Source: Cohnella sp. CFH 77786
GTDB lineage: Bacteria; Bacillota; Bacilli; Paenibacillales; Paenibacillaceae
DNA length: 64,000 nt
Direction: 5' to 3'
Assembly (NCBI RefSeq): GCF_019400745.1
Contig: NZ_WJIB01000009.1
Coordinates: forward strand, 62,001 to 126,000
Part shown: piece by piece, positions 43,974 through 51,675 of the stretch
How the letters are laid out: every line of letters begins with the position of its first letter
Numbering within the stretch: the stretch's first letter is position 1
The notes under the pieces: model-generated
The model's input: the letters and a program-made list of their open reading frames with translations, nothing else
Databases searched by the model: none
What the model was told of the DNA's origin: nothing
Made by a program: the position numbers and the translations under genes

Positions 43974-45260
43974 TCACTTGGCCGCAATCCGCAAGCGCAG
44001 CCACTGAATCGCCTTTGCCGCGAGCCCCGCGGCGATGAGCACGGCCAGAACGGCGATTGCGGCCGCCGGCGGCCATAACCATGGAACCCAGCCTGCGGCA
44101 GGGAAGGGCGAAACGTTTCCCCAAGCGGGAACGGATGCCGTTTCCGTGAAGTCGAACAGCGGCCAGATCAGATAAACGGCCGCGACGGCAATGATGCCGT
44201 GCAGCAAGCGGGTCCTGGCGAACGGGCCGTAACGCCACCCGGTTCGGCTCATCAACCCCGCTACCTGGGCATGCACGGATAGACCGGCCCAGGAGAGGAC
44301 GAATGCGGCCGCGGCGAGCCGATCGACCAGCGGCAGGAGGGCGCTCCCGTCTGCCGACCGGGCGGCTTCGCGGGCCCCGAGCGTCACCTCGAACGTCCCG
44401 TGAATGAAAGAGGAGGACAGGCTGCCCGGCATGCCGACGGTTTGCAGCGCCATGGCTGCCCCTTCGCGAAACATGCGGAGAACGCCGCTGTGCACCAGCA
44501 GATCGAGTGCCGCCGAGAAAAACACGACAAGTCCCCCGACGATCATCATCAGGGAGAGGGAAGACTGCAAGGACTGCTGAAGCAGAATGCCGAACGGCCT
44601 GCCGTCCGCCAGTCTCGCCCGGTGCATGGCCGCGAAGGCGGCGCGGAGACGATTTCCTGAGGGACGGGGATAAGCGTGCTCCGGCGCCGCCAAGGAGTCC
44701 CCGCCATCCGGGTCGCGGCGCCACCGGCCCAAGACCCCTAGCAGCATGGCGCCTCCGTAATGCGCGACGGCCAGCACGGGGACCGCTTCCGGCCGTCCGA
44801 AAAATCCGACGCATACCGCGCCGATCAGGAAGATGGGATCCGAAGTCGTCGTCATCTCGACCAGCCGCTCCCCTTGCGCGCGATTGACCAATTTCTGGTC
44901 GATCAACCGCGACGTGAGCCGGGCGCCTACCGGATAACCGGAAGCGAATCCCATCGCCACAACGAATCCGCCCGCGCCCGGGAGCCGGAACAGCGGCTTC
45001 ATGAGCGGGTCCAGCAGCGTTCCGGCCAGATGCACGATGCCGAATCCGAGCAGCAGCTCCGACAGGACGAAAAACGGAAACAAGGCGGGAAACAGCACCT
45101 CCCACCATACTTTGACTCCCCGCAGGGAGGCCTGCAGCGCGACTTCCGGCATGGCCAGCGCCATGCCGCCGATGAGCAGGGCGCATCCCCCGATTCCGAT
45201 CGCGTATGCCGCCGCAGAGCCCCCGTGCCCACGCTTGCCGCGGACCGTTCCGATATTCAA
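43974..45260 (-). CDS. ylbJ: sporulation integral membrane protein YlbJ
   Basis: 428 residues with eight or more hydrophobic helices, nucleoside-recognition (Gate) domain family. 'GVKVWWEVLFPALFPFFVLSELLLGFGIVHLAGTLLDPLMKPLFRLPGAGGFVVAMGFASGYPVGARLTSRL' and 'RLVEMTTTSDPIFLIGAVCVGFFG' are hallmark YlbJ segments; the second half repeats the Gate fold ('SSSFIHGTFEVTLGAREAARS', 'FVLSWAGLSVHAQVAGLMSRTG'). YlbJ is expressed in the mother cell under sigma E and is needed for spore cortex formation in B. subtilis. Start TTG 45260 with GGAGGG 5 bases upstream is preferred over ATG 45323, which lacks a site. Confidence 0.93.
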   Translation of the reverse strand: MNIGTVRGKRGHGGSAAAYAIGIGGCALLIGGMALAMPEVALQASLRGVKVWWEVLFPALFPFFVLSELLLGFGIVHLAGTLLDPLMKPLFRLPGAGGFVVAMGFASGYPVGARLTSRLIDQKLVNRAQGERLVEMTTTSDPIFLIGAVCVGFFGRPEAVPVLAVAHYGGAMLLGVLGRWRRDPDGGDSLAAPEHAYPRPSGNRLRAAFAAMHRARLADGRPFGILLQQSLQSSLSLMMIVGGLVVFFSAALDLLVHSGVLRMFREGAAMALQTVGMPGSLSSSFIHGTFEVTLGAREAARSADGSALLPLVDRLAAAAFVLSWAGLSVHAQVAGLMSRTGWRYGPFARTRLLHGIIAVAAVYLIWPLFDFTETASVPAWGNVSPFPAAGWVPWLWPPAAAIAVLAVLIAAGLAAKAIQWLRLRIAAK

Positions 45261-45450
45261 GGGATCCCTCCGTTCCACGCCTACTTGTCCCAGTATATGA
45301 GCTCGATCCGCGAATTTTTCCAAACTGGCAGGAAAAGAGAAAAAATGTCATTGGAACCGGTTACAAATAGATGGCGCAAGGCGAAACCGATGTGGTACAA
45401 TGGAACCATAACCAATGCCGGATTTCCGGCGACGCACGGGGTGATGAAGA

Positions 45451-45537
45451 ATGGCGGCAATCGTGGCAGGATTTCTTGTATGCGCTTTCGTCTATGTCAT
45501 TCGAGAAGCGATCGTCAGCCCTGAGGAAGACGTTTGA
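45451..45537 (+). CDS. 28-residue single-span membrane peptide
   Basis: ATG 45451 to TGA 45537 reads MAAIVAGFLVCAFVYVIREA followed by IVSPEEDV. It has one hydrophobic helix (residues 2-16) and a charged tail ending in acidic residues. GGGGTGATG lies about 5-8 bases upstream. A promoter-like TACAAT at about 45395-45400 precedes it, and a clean terminator (45569-45590) follows within 32 bases, so this 28-codon unit looks transcribed on its own. Family not identified. Confidence 0.6.
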   Translation: MAAIVAGFLVCAFVYVIREAIVSPEEDV

Positions 45538-45568
45538 GCATTTCGGACCAGGCGGTTTATCATCCTTT

Positions 45569-45590
45569 AGCCCCCTAGCAGGGGCTTTTC
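45569..45590 (+). terminator. terminator after the 28-residue peptide gene
   Basis: AGCCCC (45569-45574), 6-base loop, GGGGCT (45581-45586), then TTTTC. It separates the small unit from the globin promoter. Confidence 0.8.
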
Positions 45591-45671
45591 TGCTTTGTTC
45601 GGGCGAATGTCCCAAATGTGGTATAATGGGCTCACGATCTCGATTGCACAAACTTCAGGAGGAACTTTTCC

Positions 45672-46052
45672 TTGTCCGAATACGTCAGCTTGTTCGAAGC
45701 CGTCGGCGGCGCGCCGGCCGTGCGGGATCTCGTCGAGAAATTTTACCCGAAGGTGAAAGCCGATCCGCTCCTGTCCCCCCTGTTCCCGGAAGACATCGAG
45801 CCGGTCATGGAGAAGCAGTATATGTTCCTGACGCAGTTCTTCGGCGGTCCTACGCTGTATTCCGACCGGTACGGGCATCCGATGATGCGTGCCAGGCATT
45901 TGCCATTCCCGGTCACGCCGGCCAGAGCGGAAGCCTGGCTCTCGTGCATGGCCAGGGCGCTTGCCGAAACCGATATTCCCGAACCGCTCCGGCCCGTCGT
46001 CCTCGAAAGACTGTCCGGTCCGGCCCATCATTTTATCAATTCGGATGATTGA
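45672..46052 (+). CDS. truncated hemoglobin (group II)
   Basis: 126 residues. 2-on-2 globin of the YjbI/trHbO group. 'LFEAVGGAPAVRDLVEKFYPKVKADPLLSPLFPE' is the helix A-E region, 'KQYMFLTQFFGGPTLYSDRYGHPMMRARHLPFPVTPARAEAWLSCMARAL' holds the distal aromatic residues and the proximal His within 'RARHLPF', and 'LERLSGPAHHFINS' ends the family. TTG 45672 with AGGAGG at 8 bases is the start. Preceded by a TATAAT box at 45622-45627. Binds O2 or NO-type ligands; role in NO or peroxide protection is inferred. The next gene follows 23 bases on. Confidence 0.95.
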   Translation: MSEYVSLFEAVGGAPAVRDLVEKFYPKVKADPLLSPLFPEDIEPVMEKQYMFLTQFFGGPTLYSDRYGHPMMRARHLPFPVTPARAEAWLSCMARALAETDIPEPLRPVVLERLSGPAHHFINSDD

Positions 46053-46075
46053 CCGACTTCAAGGAGGGATCACGG

Positions 46076-46777
46076 GTGGATCCGCTTTATCAAATCAGCG
46101 TGACCTGCGCCTGCTGCGAGACGAGCTTCAAAACGTCCCGCGTACGCCCCAGCCTCAAGAGGGCGATCCGGAGCGACAGCGATTTCTGTTCTTATTTCAA
46201 ATCGGTCAATCCGGATTTTTACGTGGTGAGGGTTTGCCCCTTCTGCGGATTCGCGTCGACGGAAAGCTTCGCCGAACGGCTGAACGCCAACCAAAAAGCG
46301 GCCTATTACGAGAAGATCGGCAACCATTGGGCGGCGAAGGATTACGGCGGGGAACGGACGGAGAGGGAAGCGTTGGAATGCTACAAGCTCTCCTTGCTGA
46401 CGGCCCAGACGGTGGACGAAAGCATCCGCGTCATCGCCGGAATTCTGCACCACATCGCATGGCTGTACCGGTATCAAGGGAACCATGAGCAGGAAAACCG
46501 GTTCTTGACCTTCGCTTTGGATGCGTATATTAAAGTGTTCGAGACCGAGCGCAATTCCGTCAGCAACGCGAGGCTTATGTACCTGATCGGGGAGTTGAAC
46601 CGGAGGTTGAACCGCTACCACGAAGCGGTCCGCTGGTTCGGACGGGTCATCAACGACAAGAAAATCATGGACGCGGGCATGATCCGGGCGTCCCGGGAAA
46701 TGTGGCAGAAGCTCCGCGAAGACATGTCCAGCGGCGGATTGGAGCTGCCGGAAGAGATGAGCCAGAACGGCGCTTGA
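46076..46777 (+). CDS. DUF2225 family protein
   Basis: 233 residues. N-terminal Cys motifs 'CACCETSFKTSRVR' and 'VCPFCGFASTESF' form a probable zinc site; the rest is a TPR-like helical array ('AAKDYGGERTEREALECYKLSLLTAQTVDESIRVIAGILHHIAWLYRYQGNHEQENRFLTFALDAYIKVFETE', 'YLIGELNRRLNRYHEAVRWFGRVINDK'). DUF2225 proteins occur widely in Firmicutes and have no assigned function. Start is GTG 46076: AAGGAGGG lies 7 bases upstream, and the TTG at 46049 precedes it. Cotranscribed with the globin gene by spacing. Confidence 0.9.
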   Translation: MDPLYQISVTCACCETSFKTSRVRPSLKRAIRSDSDFCSYFKSVNPDFYVVRVCPFCGFASTESFAERLNANQKAAYYEKIGNHWAAKDYGGERTEREALECYKLSLLTAQTVDESIRVIAGILHHIAWLYRYQGNHEQENRFLTFALDAYIKVFETERNSVSNARLMYLIGELNRRLNRYHEAVRWFGRVINDKKIMDAGMIRASREMWQKLREDMSSGGLELPEEMSQNGA

Positions 46778-46789
46778 AGAAGATCCCGT

Positions 46790-47032
46790 TTATCCTCCGC
46801 TTCGAAGGGGGCGGTCCGCGAGCAAGTAGTCGTTGTCCGCGTCCACCAATTGAAGCCGCGTATGGCAGCATGGGAAGATGACCGCGCGTTTGCGCGCGCT
46901 TCCGCGCAATTCCCGCACGTCTTCGGCCTTCAGAGGCAGAAGCACTTGGGAACGTCCGCAGAACGGGCATTCCGGTACATAGACGTCTTTCATGACGATG
47001 TCGTAAGGCAAGCTGTTACGGAACGGTATCAT
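46790..47032 (-). CDS. zinc-ribbon-like small protein of unknown function
   Basis: 80 residues. 'VPECPFCGRSQVLLPLKAEDVRELRGSARKRAVIFPCCHTRLQLVDADNDYLLADRPL' has CxxC and CC/H groups as in a small zinc ribbon. GAGGGGG is 5 bases before ATG 47032. Oriented opposite to its neighbours and not overlapping them. Not identified as a named family; a protein-binding or nucleic-acid-binding role is only a guess. Confidence 0.65.
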   Translation of the reverse strand: MIPFRNSLPYDIVMKDVYVPECPFCGRSQVLLPLKAEDVRELRGSARKRAVIFPCCHTRLQLVDADNDYLLADRPLRSGG

Positions 47033-47106
47033 GGCAACCCCCTCAACATGTACCTACAACATACAACACTCCCGCGCGGCGCGCAATTGGAGGAACAGGT
47101 GAATAC

Positions 47107-48906
47107 ATGAAACGCGATTATTCGATGGTTTGGGATTTGGATACGTTTTTCCCCGGCGGTTCGGCGTCGCCGGTTTTCACCGCGTTCGTCGAAGAGACCG
47201 AGCGGTTGACGGCGGATTTGCTGAGGGACCTGAAAGAAAACGGGAACCGCGATCCGGACGGAGGGAAGCTGGCGGATTGGACGTCCAAGCTGCAGCAAAT
47301 CCAGCCGAGGCTGCGGGAGGCCGACAGTTACGTGACGTGCCTGACCTCCCAGCAGGTCGCCGACCGCAAGGCCGTGGCGTGGACGGAAAGGGTGCAGACG
47401 TTATCCGCCCGTTACCGGCAGGCTCTTGATCTCTATGATGCCCTGCTCGCGGCGATGCCGGAGCCGGTGTGGCAGTCCCGGATCGGAGAGCCGGACCTGA
47501 AGCCGCTCTCCTTCGTGCTGAACGAGCGGAGAGAGGGGACGAAAGACAAACTCCCGCCCGTCCTGGAAGGTTTGGCGAGCGAGCTGGCGGTGGACGGCTA
47601 TCACGGTTGGAGCGAGCATTATGGAACGATCGTCAGCCAAATCGGCATTCCGTGGGAAGAAGACGGGAAAACGGTCATGTTGTCCGCCGGACAGGCGTTC
47701 AACAAGAGGGAAGATGCCGATCCGGCCGTCCGCGACCGGATGATGGCCGAGTGGGAGAAGGCTTGGGCGAAGCAAGCCGATCTGTGCGCGGACGCGCTGA
47801 ACCGATTGGCCGGATTCCGTTTGAAGCTGTATGGGCTGCGCGGTTGGAACGACGTCCTGAAGGAGCCGCTGCGGATCAACCGGATGAGCCGGGCGACGCT
47901 GGACGCCATGTGGACCGCGGTGAACGATTCGATCGAACCGCTCAAGAAATACATGTCGCTGAAAGCCGGTCTGATCGGCAAGGAGAAGCTGGATTGGCAG
48001 GATGTATCCGCCCCGCTGCCTTCCGACCAATCGAAAATCACTTACGGGGAAGCCGCGCTCTTAATCGAGGAGGCGTTCGCCCGCTTCTCTCCCAGATTGG
48101 CCGATCTCGCCCGCCGCGCGTTCCGCGAGCGGTGGATCGAGGCGGAAGACCGTCCGGGCAAGCGTCCGGGCGGCTTCTGCACGGACTACCCGCTCGAGCG
48201 CGAGACCCGGATTTTCATGACGTATTCGGGAACGCCGGGCAACGTTTCGACGCTGGCGCACGAGCTCGGGCACGCTTACCATGGGGAGCTCGTCTTCGGT
48301 CTGCCGCCGTTTAACCAGGATTACGCGATGAACGTCGCGGAGACGGCCTCCACGTTCGCCGAAGGCCTGGTGAGCGACGAACTGTTGGCGCGCGCGGCGA
48401 CCGACCGCGAGAAACTCGTCCTGCTCGACGGCCGTCTGCAAAGCGCGGTATCGTTCTGCATGGACATCCGGGCCCGGTTCCTTTTCGAAACGAGGTTCTA
48501 CGGCCGCAGGGCCAAGGGGATGCTGGAGGCGGCCGAGCTGAACGAATTGATGACCGAGGCGCAGAGGGAAGCGTTCGGAGACGCGCTCGGGAGCTGGCAT
48601 CCGCATTTCTGGGCTTCGAAGCTGCATTTTTACGCCACGGACGTGCCTTTCTATAATTTCCCCTATACGTTCGGATACCTGTTCAGCACGGGGCTTCAGG
48701 AGGTCGCCGAGAAAGAAGGGGAAATCTTCCGCGACCGGTACGACGCGCTCCTTCAGGATACCGGCGTGATGACGGTTGAAGACCTGGCATCCCGTCATCT
48801 CGGCGTGAAGCTGGATGAGCCGGACTTCTGGCGCGGCGCGGTCGCCCGTGCCGTATCCGATGTCGTCCCTTTCGAAGAGTTGATCCGCAAGCTTCAGACC
48901 CGGTAA
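47107..48906 (+). CDS. pepF: oligoendopeptidase F-type M3 peptidase
   Basis: 599 residues, size of oligoendopeptidase F. The zinc site is 'TLAHELGHAYHGELV' (His near 385 and 389) with the distal Glu in 'NVAETASTFAEGLVSDELL'. Other M3 blocks are 'GLRGWNDVLKEPLRINRMSRATLDAMWTAVNDSIEPLKKYMSLKAGLIGKEKLDWQDVSAPLP', 'GGFCTDYPLERETRIFMTYSGTPGNVSTLAHELGHAYHG', and 'DALLQDTGVMTVEDLASRHLG'. Cleaves short peptides in the cytoplasm, and in B. subtilis also affects the sporulation phosphorelay through peptide turnover. ATG 47107 is chosen by the AGGTGA upstream. A strong terminator follows. Confidence 0.95.
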   Translation: MKRDYSMVWDLDTFFPGGSASPVFTAFVEETERLTADLLRDLKENGNRDPDGGKLADWTSKLQQIQPRLREADSYVTCLTSQQVADRKAVAWTERVQTLSARYRQALDLYDALLAAMPEPVWQSRIGEPDLKPLSFVLNERREGTKDKLPPVLEGLASELAVDGYHGWSEHYGTIVSQIGIPWEEDGKTVMLSAGQAFNKREDADPAVRDRMMAEWEKAWAKQADLCADALNRLAGFRLKLYGLRGWNDVLKEPLRINRMSRATLDAMWTAVNDSIEPLKKYMSLKAGLIGKEKLDWQDVSAPLPSDQSKITYGEAALLIEEAFARFSPRLADLARRAFRERWIEAEDRPGKRPGGFCTDYPLERETRIFMTYSGTPGNVSTLAHELGHAYHGELVFGLPPFNQDYAMNVAETASTFAEGLVSDELLARAATDREKLVLLDGRLQSAVSFCMDIRARFLFETRFYGRRAKGMLEAAELNELMTEAQREAFGDALGSWHPHFWASKLHFYATDVPFYNFPYTFGYLFSTGLQEVAEKEGEIFRDRYDALLQDTGVMTVEDLASRHLGVKLDEPDFWRGAVARAVSDVVPFEELIRKLQTR

Positions 48907-48926
48907 CCTTTCCACGTAGGACATTC

Positions 48927-48973
48927 GCTCGGCCCCGGTTGTGAAATCCGCAGCCTGGGGCCGAGCTGTTTTT
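48927..48973 (+). terminator. terminator after pepF
   Basis: GCTCGGCCCC (48927-48936) and GGGGCCGAGC (48957-48966) are perfect 10-base arms followed by TGTTTTT. Confidence 0.88.
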
Positions 48974-49019
48974 ATTTTGTCATAGCAAGCAAAATATGAC
49001 AAAATTTTTGGAAGAATGA

Positions 49020-49048
49020 TTGAATGTTTGTAAAATTTTGATTATACT
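49020..49048 (+). promoter_or_regulatory. promoter for the 130-residue protein
   Basis: TTGAAT (49020-49025), 17-bp spacer, TATACT (49043-49048), 54 bases before the TTG start at 49103. Confidence 0.7.
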
Positions 49049-49102
49049 GAGTCCTAAGTACCAACCTATGAACAGGATATGCCAAAAGGAGGAGAATTAA
49101 GT

Positions 49103-49495
49103 TTGGAGCATGTGTCCTTAGCACGGCAAGTGGATCTGGCATTGGAACAGCTCGAGAGCGAATTGACCGGCATGTCCGCGGGAACGATCGTCATTCAAAT
49201 TCGCAACGATGAAATCGGGAAGTTCGGGATTCGGCATTTGCCGGTCGATTGCGGGACGAGGGACAATGATCCGGCGTGCATGACCGGCGAACAGGTACGC
49301 CTGCTTCGGCGAATGGCCACGGAGGCCCTTAGGCACAAACGGGGGTGGACGCATGGGGAGATCGCATACGATTTCGTTCTCCGGCACGGTCAGTTGTCCG
49401 TGAGCGTTCAGTTCGAGTCCAATTACAACATGGCGAACCTGTTGTTCCGGCGCGCTTCGATGCAGCGCAACCGCCGGGACGTTTCCAGCGAGTAA
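49103..49495 (+). CDS. conserved hypothetical protein, 130 residues
   Basis: Not recognised. The sequence 'EHVSLARQVDLALEQLESELTGMSAGTIVIQIRNDEIGKFGIRHLPVDC' is followed by a mixed alpha/beta segment with 'GTRDNDPACMTGEQVRLLRRMATEALRHKRGWTHGEIAYDFVLRHGQLSVSVQFESNYNMANLLFRRASMQRNRRDVS'. It has no signal peptide or membrane segment. TTG 49103 follows AAGGAGGA by 9 bases; ATG 49079 lies upstream of that site. It has its own promoter and terminator, so it is a single-gene unit. Codon use is like the neighbours. Confidence 0.75.
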   Translation: MEHVSLARQVDLALEQLESELTGMSAGTIVIQIRNDEIGKFGIRHLPVDCGTRDNDPACMTGEQVRLLRRMATEALRHKRGWTHGEIAYDFVLRHGQLSVSVQFESNYNMANLLFRRASMQRNRRDVSSE

Positions 49496-49514
49496 TCTTA
49501 CATAACGCAAACCG

Positions 49515-49545
49515 AAGCCGGTCTCCGTTCGGGGGGCCGGTTTTC
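49515..49545 (+). terminator. terminator before the Fur-box operon
   Basis: AAGCCGGTCTCC pairs with GGGGGCCGGTTTT across GTTCG using three G-U pairs, followed by TTTTC. It ends 14 bases before the Fur box. Confidence 0.75.
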
Positions 49546-49557
49546 TTCCGAATTTAA

Positions 49558-49586
49558 TTGATAATGATTATCATTACTGCTATAAT
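49558..49586 (+). promoter_or_regulatory. promoter with embedded perfect Fur box
   Basis: TTGATA (49558-49563), 17-bp spacer, TATAAT (49581-49586). TGATAAT-G-ATTATCA (49559-49573) is a perfect 7-1-7 Fur box covering the -35 and the upstream half of the spacer. Ferric-uptake regulator with iron bound would block the promoter, so the operon should rise when iron is scarce. Confidence 0.92.
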
Positions 49587-49632
49587 TCGTTGCGTAGCAA
49601 GCAGAAGGTTGAACAAGGGGAGAGTCGGACGG

Positions 49633-51675
49633 ATGAAAGCGCGCTTGGGGAGAAGGACGGCGCTGCCGTTCGCTGCGGGGCTGCTGGCCGCTGCGGTCGG
49701 ATGCAGCGGCGGAGGCGTGAAGGTAGAAGTCACGGAGAAAGACCGTTTCGATACGGCTGGCAACATGTTCGCATACGCGGAATTCGAGCTGTCCGGCGAG
49801 CCGTTGGCCGAAAGCCTCGGACTCGATCTGGATCTGCTCGATCCGAACAAGCCCGATCAGCCGGGCAAATTCGATTACGCGGCCGGCATCGAGTCCTATG
49901 AATATTCGGAAGAAGGCATGTATGAGGTCGTCGAGAAGTCGGGGCTCGGCCTTCATTTGGTATCCGGTCCGGAAGTGAAGGCGATCGCGAAGCAACGGGG
50001 AGTTGCGGAGAACGAAGCGTTGGTCTCCCGCCTGCGGGAGTTGGCCGATTCGGTCGGATATCCGTTCGACGAAGTGCATCAAGGCATGTACCCGACGCTG
50101 ATCGAGTACGCTCAAGGCGATCCGCATTACGCTCAGAAGGTGGACACCGGGAAGTTCGCGGACGGGGAAAACGGAGCCTATGTGCCGAAATTCCAGGTCG
50201 ATTTCTCGAGCCTGCGATGGGACCGCGCCAAAATGGACAAAACGCTCGTCCCGTCGGCTTACGGAGCGACGCTTCTGAAGCAGGCGCTGTGGGCGGGAGA
50301 CTTCCTCGGCAACGTCCATGCGAAGGACAGCGACGAGGAGCTTGACGCCGCATCCGCGATCCCTGCCAAAGACGATAACGTCGCCCTCGGGGTCAGCTCC
50401 GTCGATGGCATGCAGGGCATGATCCTGACGGAGGAAATGTGGAACAAGCTGTCGTTCATCCGCCAAGGCTTGTTCCTGGATGCAGCGACCGGCCAGCTCA
50501 CTTCCGGCCAAGGAGCCGCTTACGATCCCGCGCAAGGCCTCGTCTACTTGCCGCATGCGATTTCCGTCTCGGAAGACGGCAACCAAGCGTTTCCCGGCGC
50601 CGGATCGCTGCAGGTAACGGATGCCCGCAGCCTGCTGCGCGACCAGTGGCTCGTCCTGTGGCCTGCGGCCGAATATTACGGGATGGTGGACCAGCGCACG
50701 GCCAATCTGAACCGCAATCCGGCTTTCGGCTACGCGTTCGACGGCTCGCCGTTTCCATCCGCGCCGAATGCCAACGTTGACGCCGATCCCGCGAACGATA
50801 CGCCGTCCGGCGATCCGTACACCGTCGGACGCGACGTGCTGATCCAAGTATTCCGCAACCTCGCGGTTATGCATTGGAACGCATCGGGCGGCTGGCTCGC
50901 CGCGGAGCATGACGGCAAGCAGCAAGGCGCGCACGGCTCCACGTTCGACGCCGGATACGCCATGGAGGCGCTCCGCATGTTCGAACGCGCGGTAGACGGC
51001 CTGCCCGTCGGCTACGCGAACGGCGAAGGGGCGGTCGGTCTGCACACGGAAGAAGGCAAGCAGGCGCTGGACATGATCAAACGCCAGGCCGATTTTCTGC
51101 TGTCGCACGTCATCCGTGAAGACGGTTTGGCGGCGAACGGCTGGAATTCGGACGGCAAAGCGGACGACTCATCTCCGACTCTGCTCTCGCAGGCTGGCGC
51201 GATCCGCGGCTTGACGAGCGCATACTTGGCGACTCAGGACGAGAAATACCGCCTTGCCGCGCGCAAGGTGTTCGATGCCGCGGACCGGCTGCTCTGGAAC
51301 GGCAAATGGAACGCCTATCGCACCGATTTGGACGGAAGCGGCAAATACGACGCTTTCACCGCAGGCGGGGTATCCGCAATGCTAAGGCTCGGTTTGTCCA
51401 ACCTTCGGAACGACAACAACGACGCCGAGACTTATTCTTCCTTGGAGAGGGATGCCCTGAAGGCACGGTACGTGAGCTTCTACCGGACGATCGTGAACGG
51501 GCCGGACCTGGACGGCGGGATGCAGGCGAGCGAATTCTGGGATACCGGCGACGCCTACAAGGAAGGCGACGACTCGGGCAACACGGACGGCGATACGGTG
51601 CCGCAAATCCAGAAAGCCGGAGGCTCGTACGGGGTCGCCCCGATTCTCCGAGCCGTCGAGGTGTCAGGGGGATGA
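49633..51675 (+). CDS. Fur-controlled surface lipoprotein with alpha/alpha-toroid-like domain
   Basis: 680 residues, family not recognised with certainty. The lipobox is 'LLAAAVGCSGGG' after an Arg-rich start, so it is anchored outside the membrane. The first 380 residues are mixed, with 'FDTAGNMFAYAEFELSGEPLAESLGLDLDLLDPNKPDQPGKFDYAAGIESYEYSEEGMYEVVEKSG' and 'AFPGAGSLQVTDARSLLRDQWLVLWPAAEYYGMVDQRTANLNRNP'. The last 260 resemble an alpha/alpha toroid seen in glycoside hydrolases and similar helical scaffolds ('QVFRNLAVMHWNASGGWLAAEHDGKQQGAHGSTFDAGYAMEALRMFERAVDGLP', 'LLSQAGAIRGLTSAYLATQDEKYRLAARKVFDAADRLL'). There is no heme motif. It shares a Fur-boxed promoter with, and overlaps by ATGA, the diheme lipoprotein; the pair probably works together outside the cell. 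Confidence 0.75.
   Translation: MKARLGRRTALPFAAGLLAAAVGCSGGGVKVEVTEKDRFDTAGNMFAYAEFELSGEPLAESLGLDLDLLDPNKPDQPGKFDYAAGIESYEYSEEGMYEVVEKSGLGLHLVSGPEVKAIAKQRGVAENEALVSRLRELADSVGYPFDEVHQGMYPTLIEYAQGDPHYAQKVDTGKFADGENGAYVPKFQVDFSSLRWDRAKMDKTLVPSAYGATLLKQALWAGDFLGNVHAKDSDEELDAASAIPAKDDNVALGVSSVDGMQGMILTEEMWNKLSFIRQGLFLDAATGQLTSGQGAAYDPAQGLVYLPHAISVSEDGNQAFPGAGSLQVTDARSLLRDQWLVLWPAAEYYGMVDQRTANLNRNPAFGYAFDGSPFPSAPNANVDADPANDTPSGDPYTVGRDVLIQVFRNLAVMHWNASGGWLAAEHDGKQQGAHGSTFDAGYAMEALRMFERAVDGLPVGYANGEGAVGLHTEEGKQALDMIKRQADFLLSHVIREDGLAANGWNSDGKADDSSPTLLSQAGAIRGLTSAYLATQDEKYRLAARKVFDAADRLLWNGKWNAYRTDLDGSGKYDAFTAGGVSAMLRLGLSNLRNDNNDAETYSSLERDALKARYVSFYRTIVNGPDLDGGMQASEFWDTGDAYKEGDDSGNTDGDTVPQIQKAGGSYGVAPILRAVEVSGG

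Noticed and set aside
43879..45351. 490-residue minus-strand frame
   Set aside because: A shadow of ylbJ in another frame; composition is Arg/Gly-rich as expected of an out-of-frame GC-rich gene.
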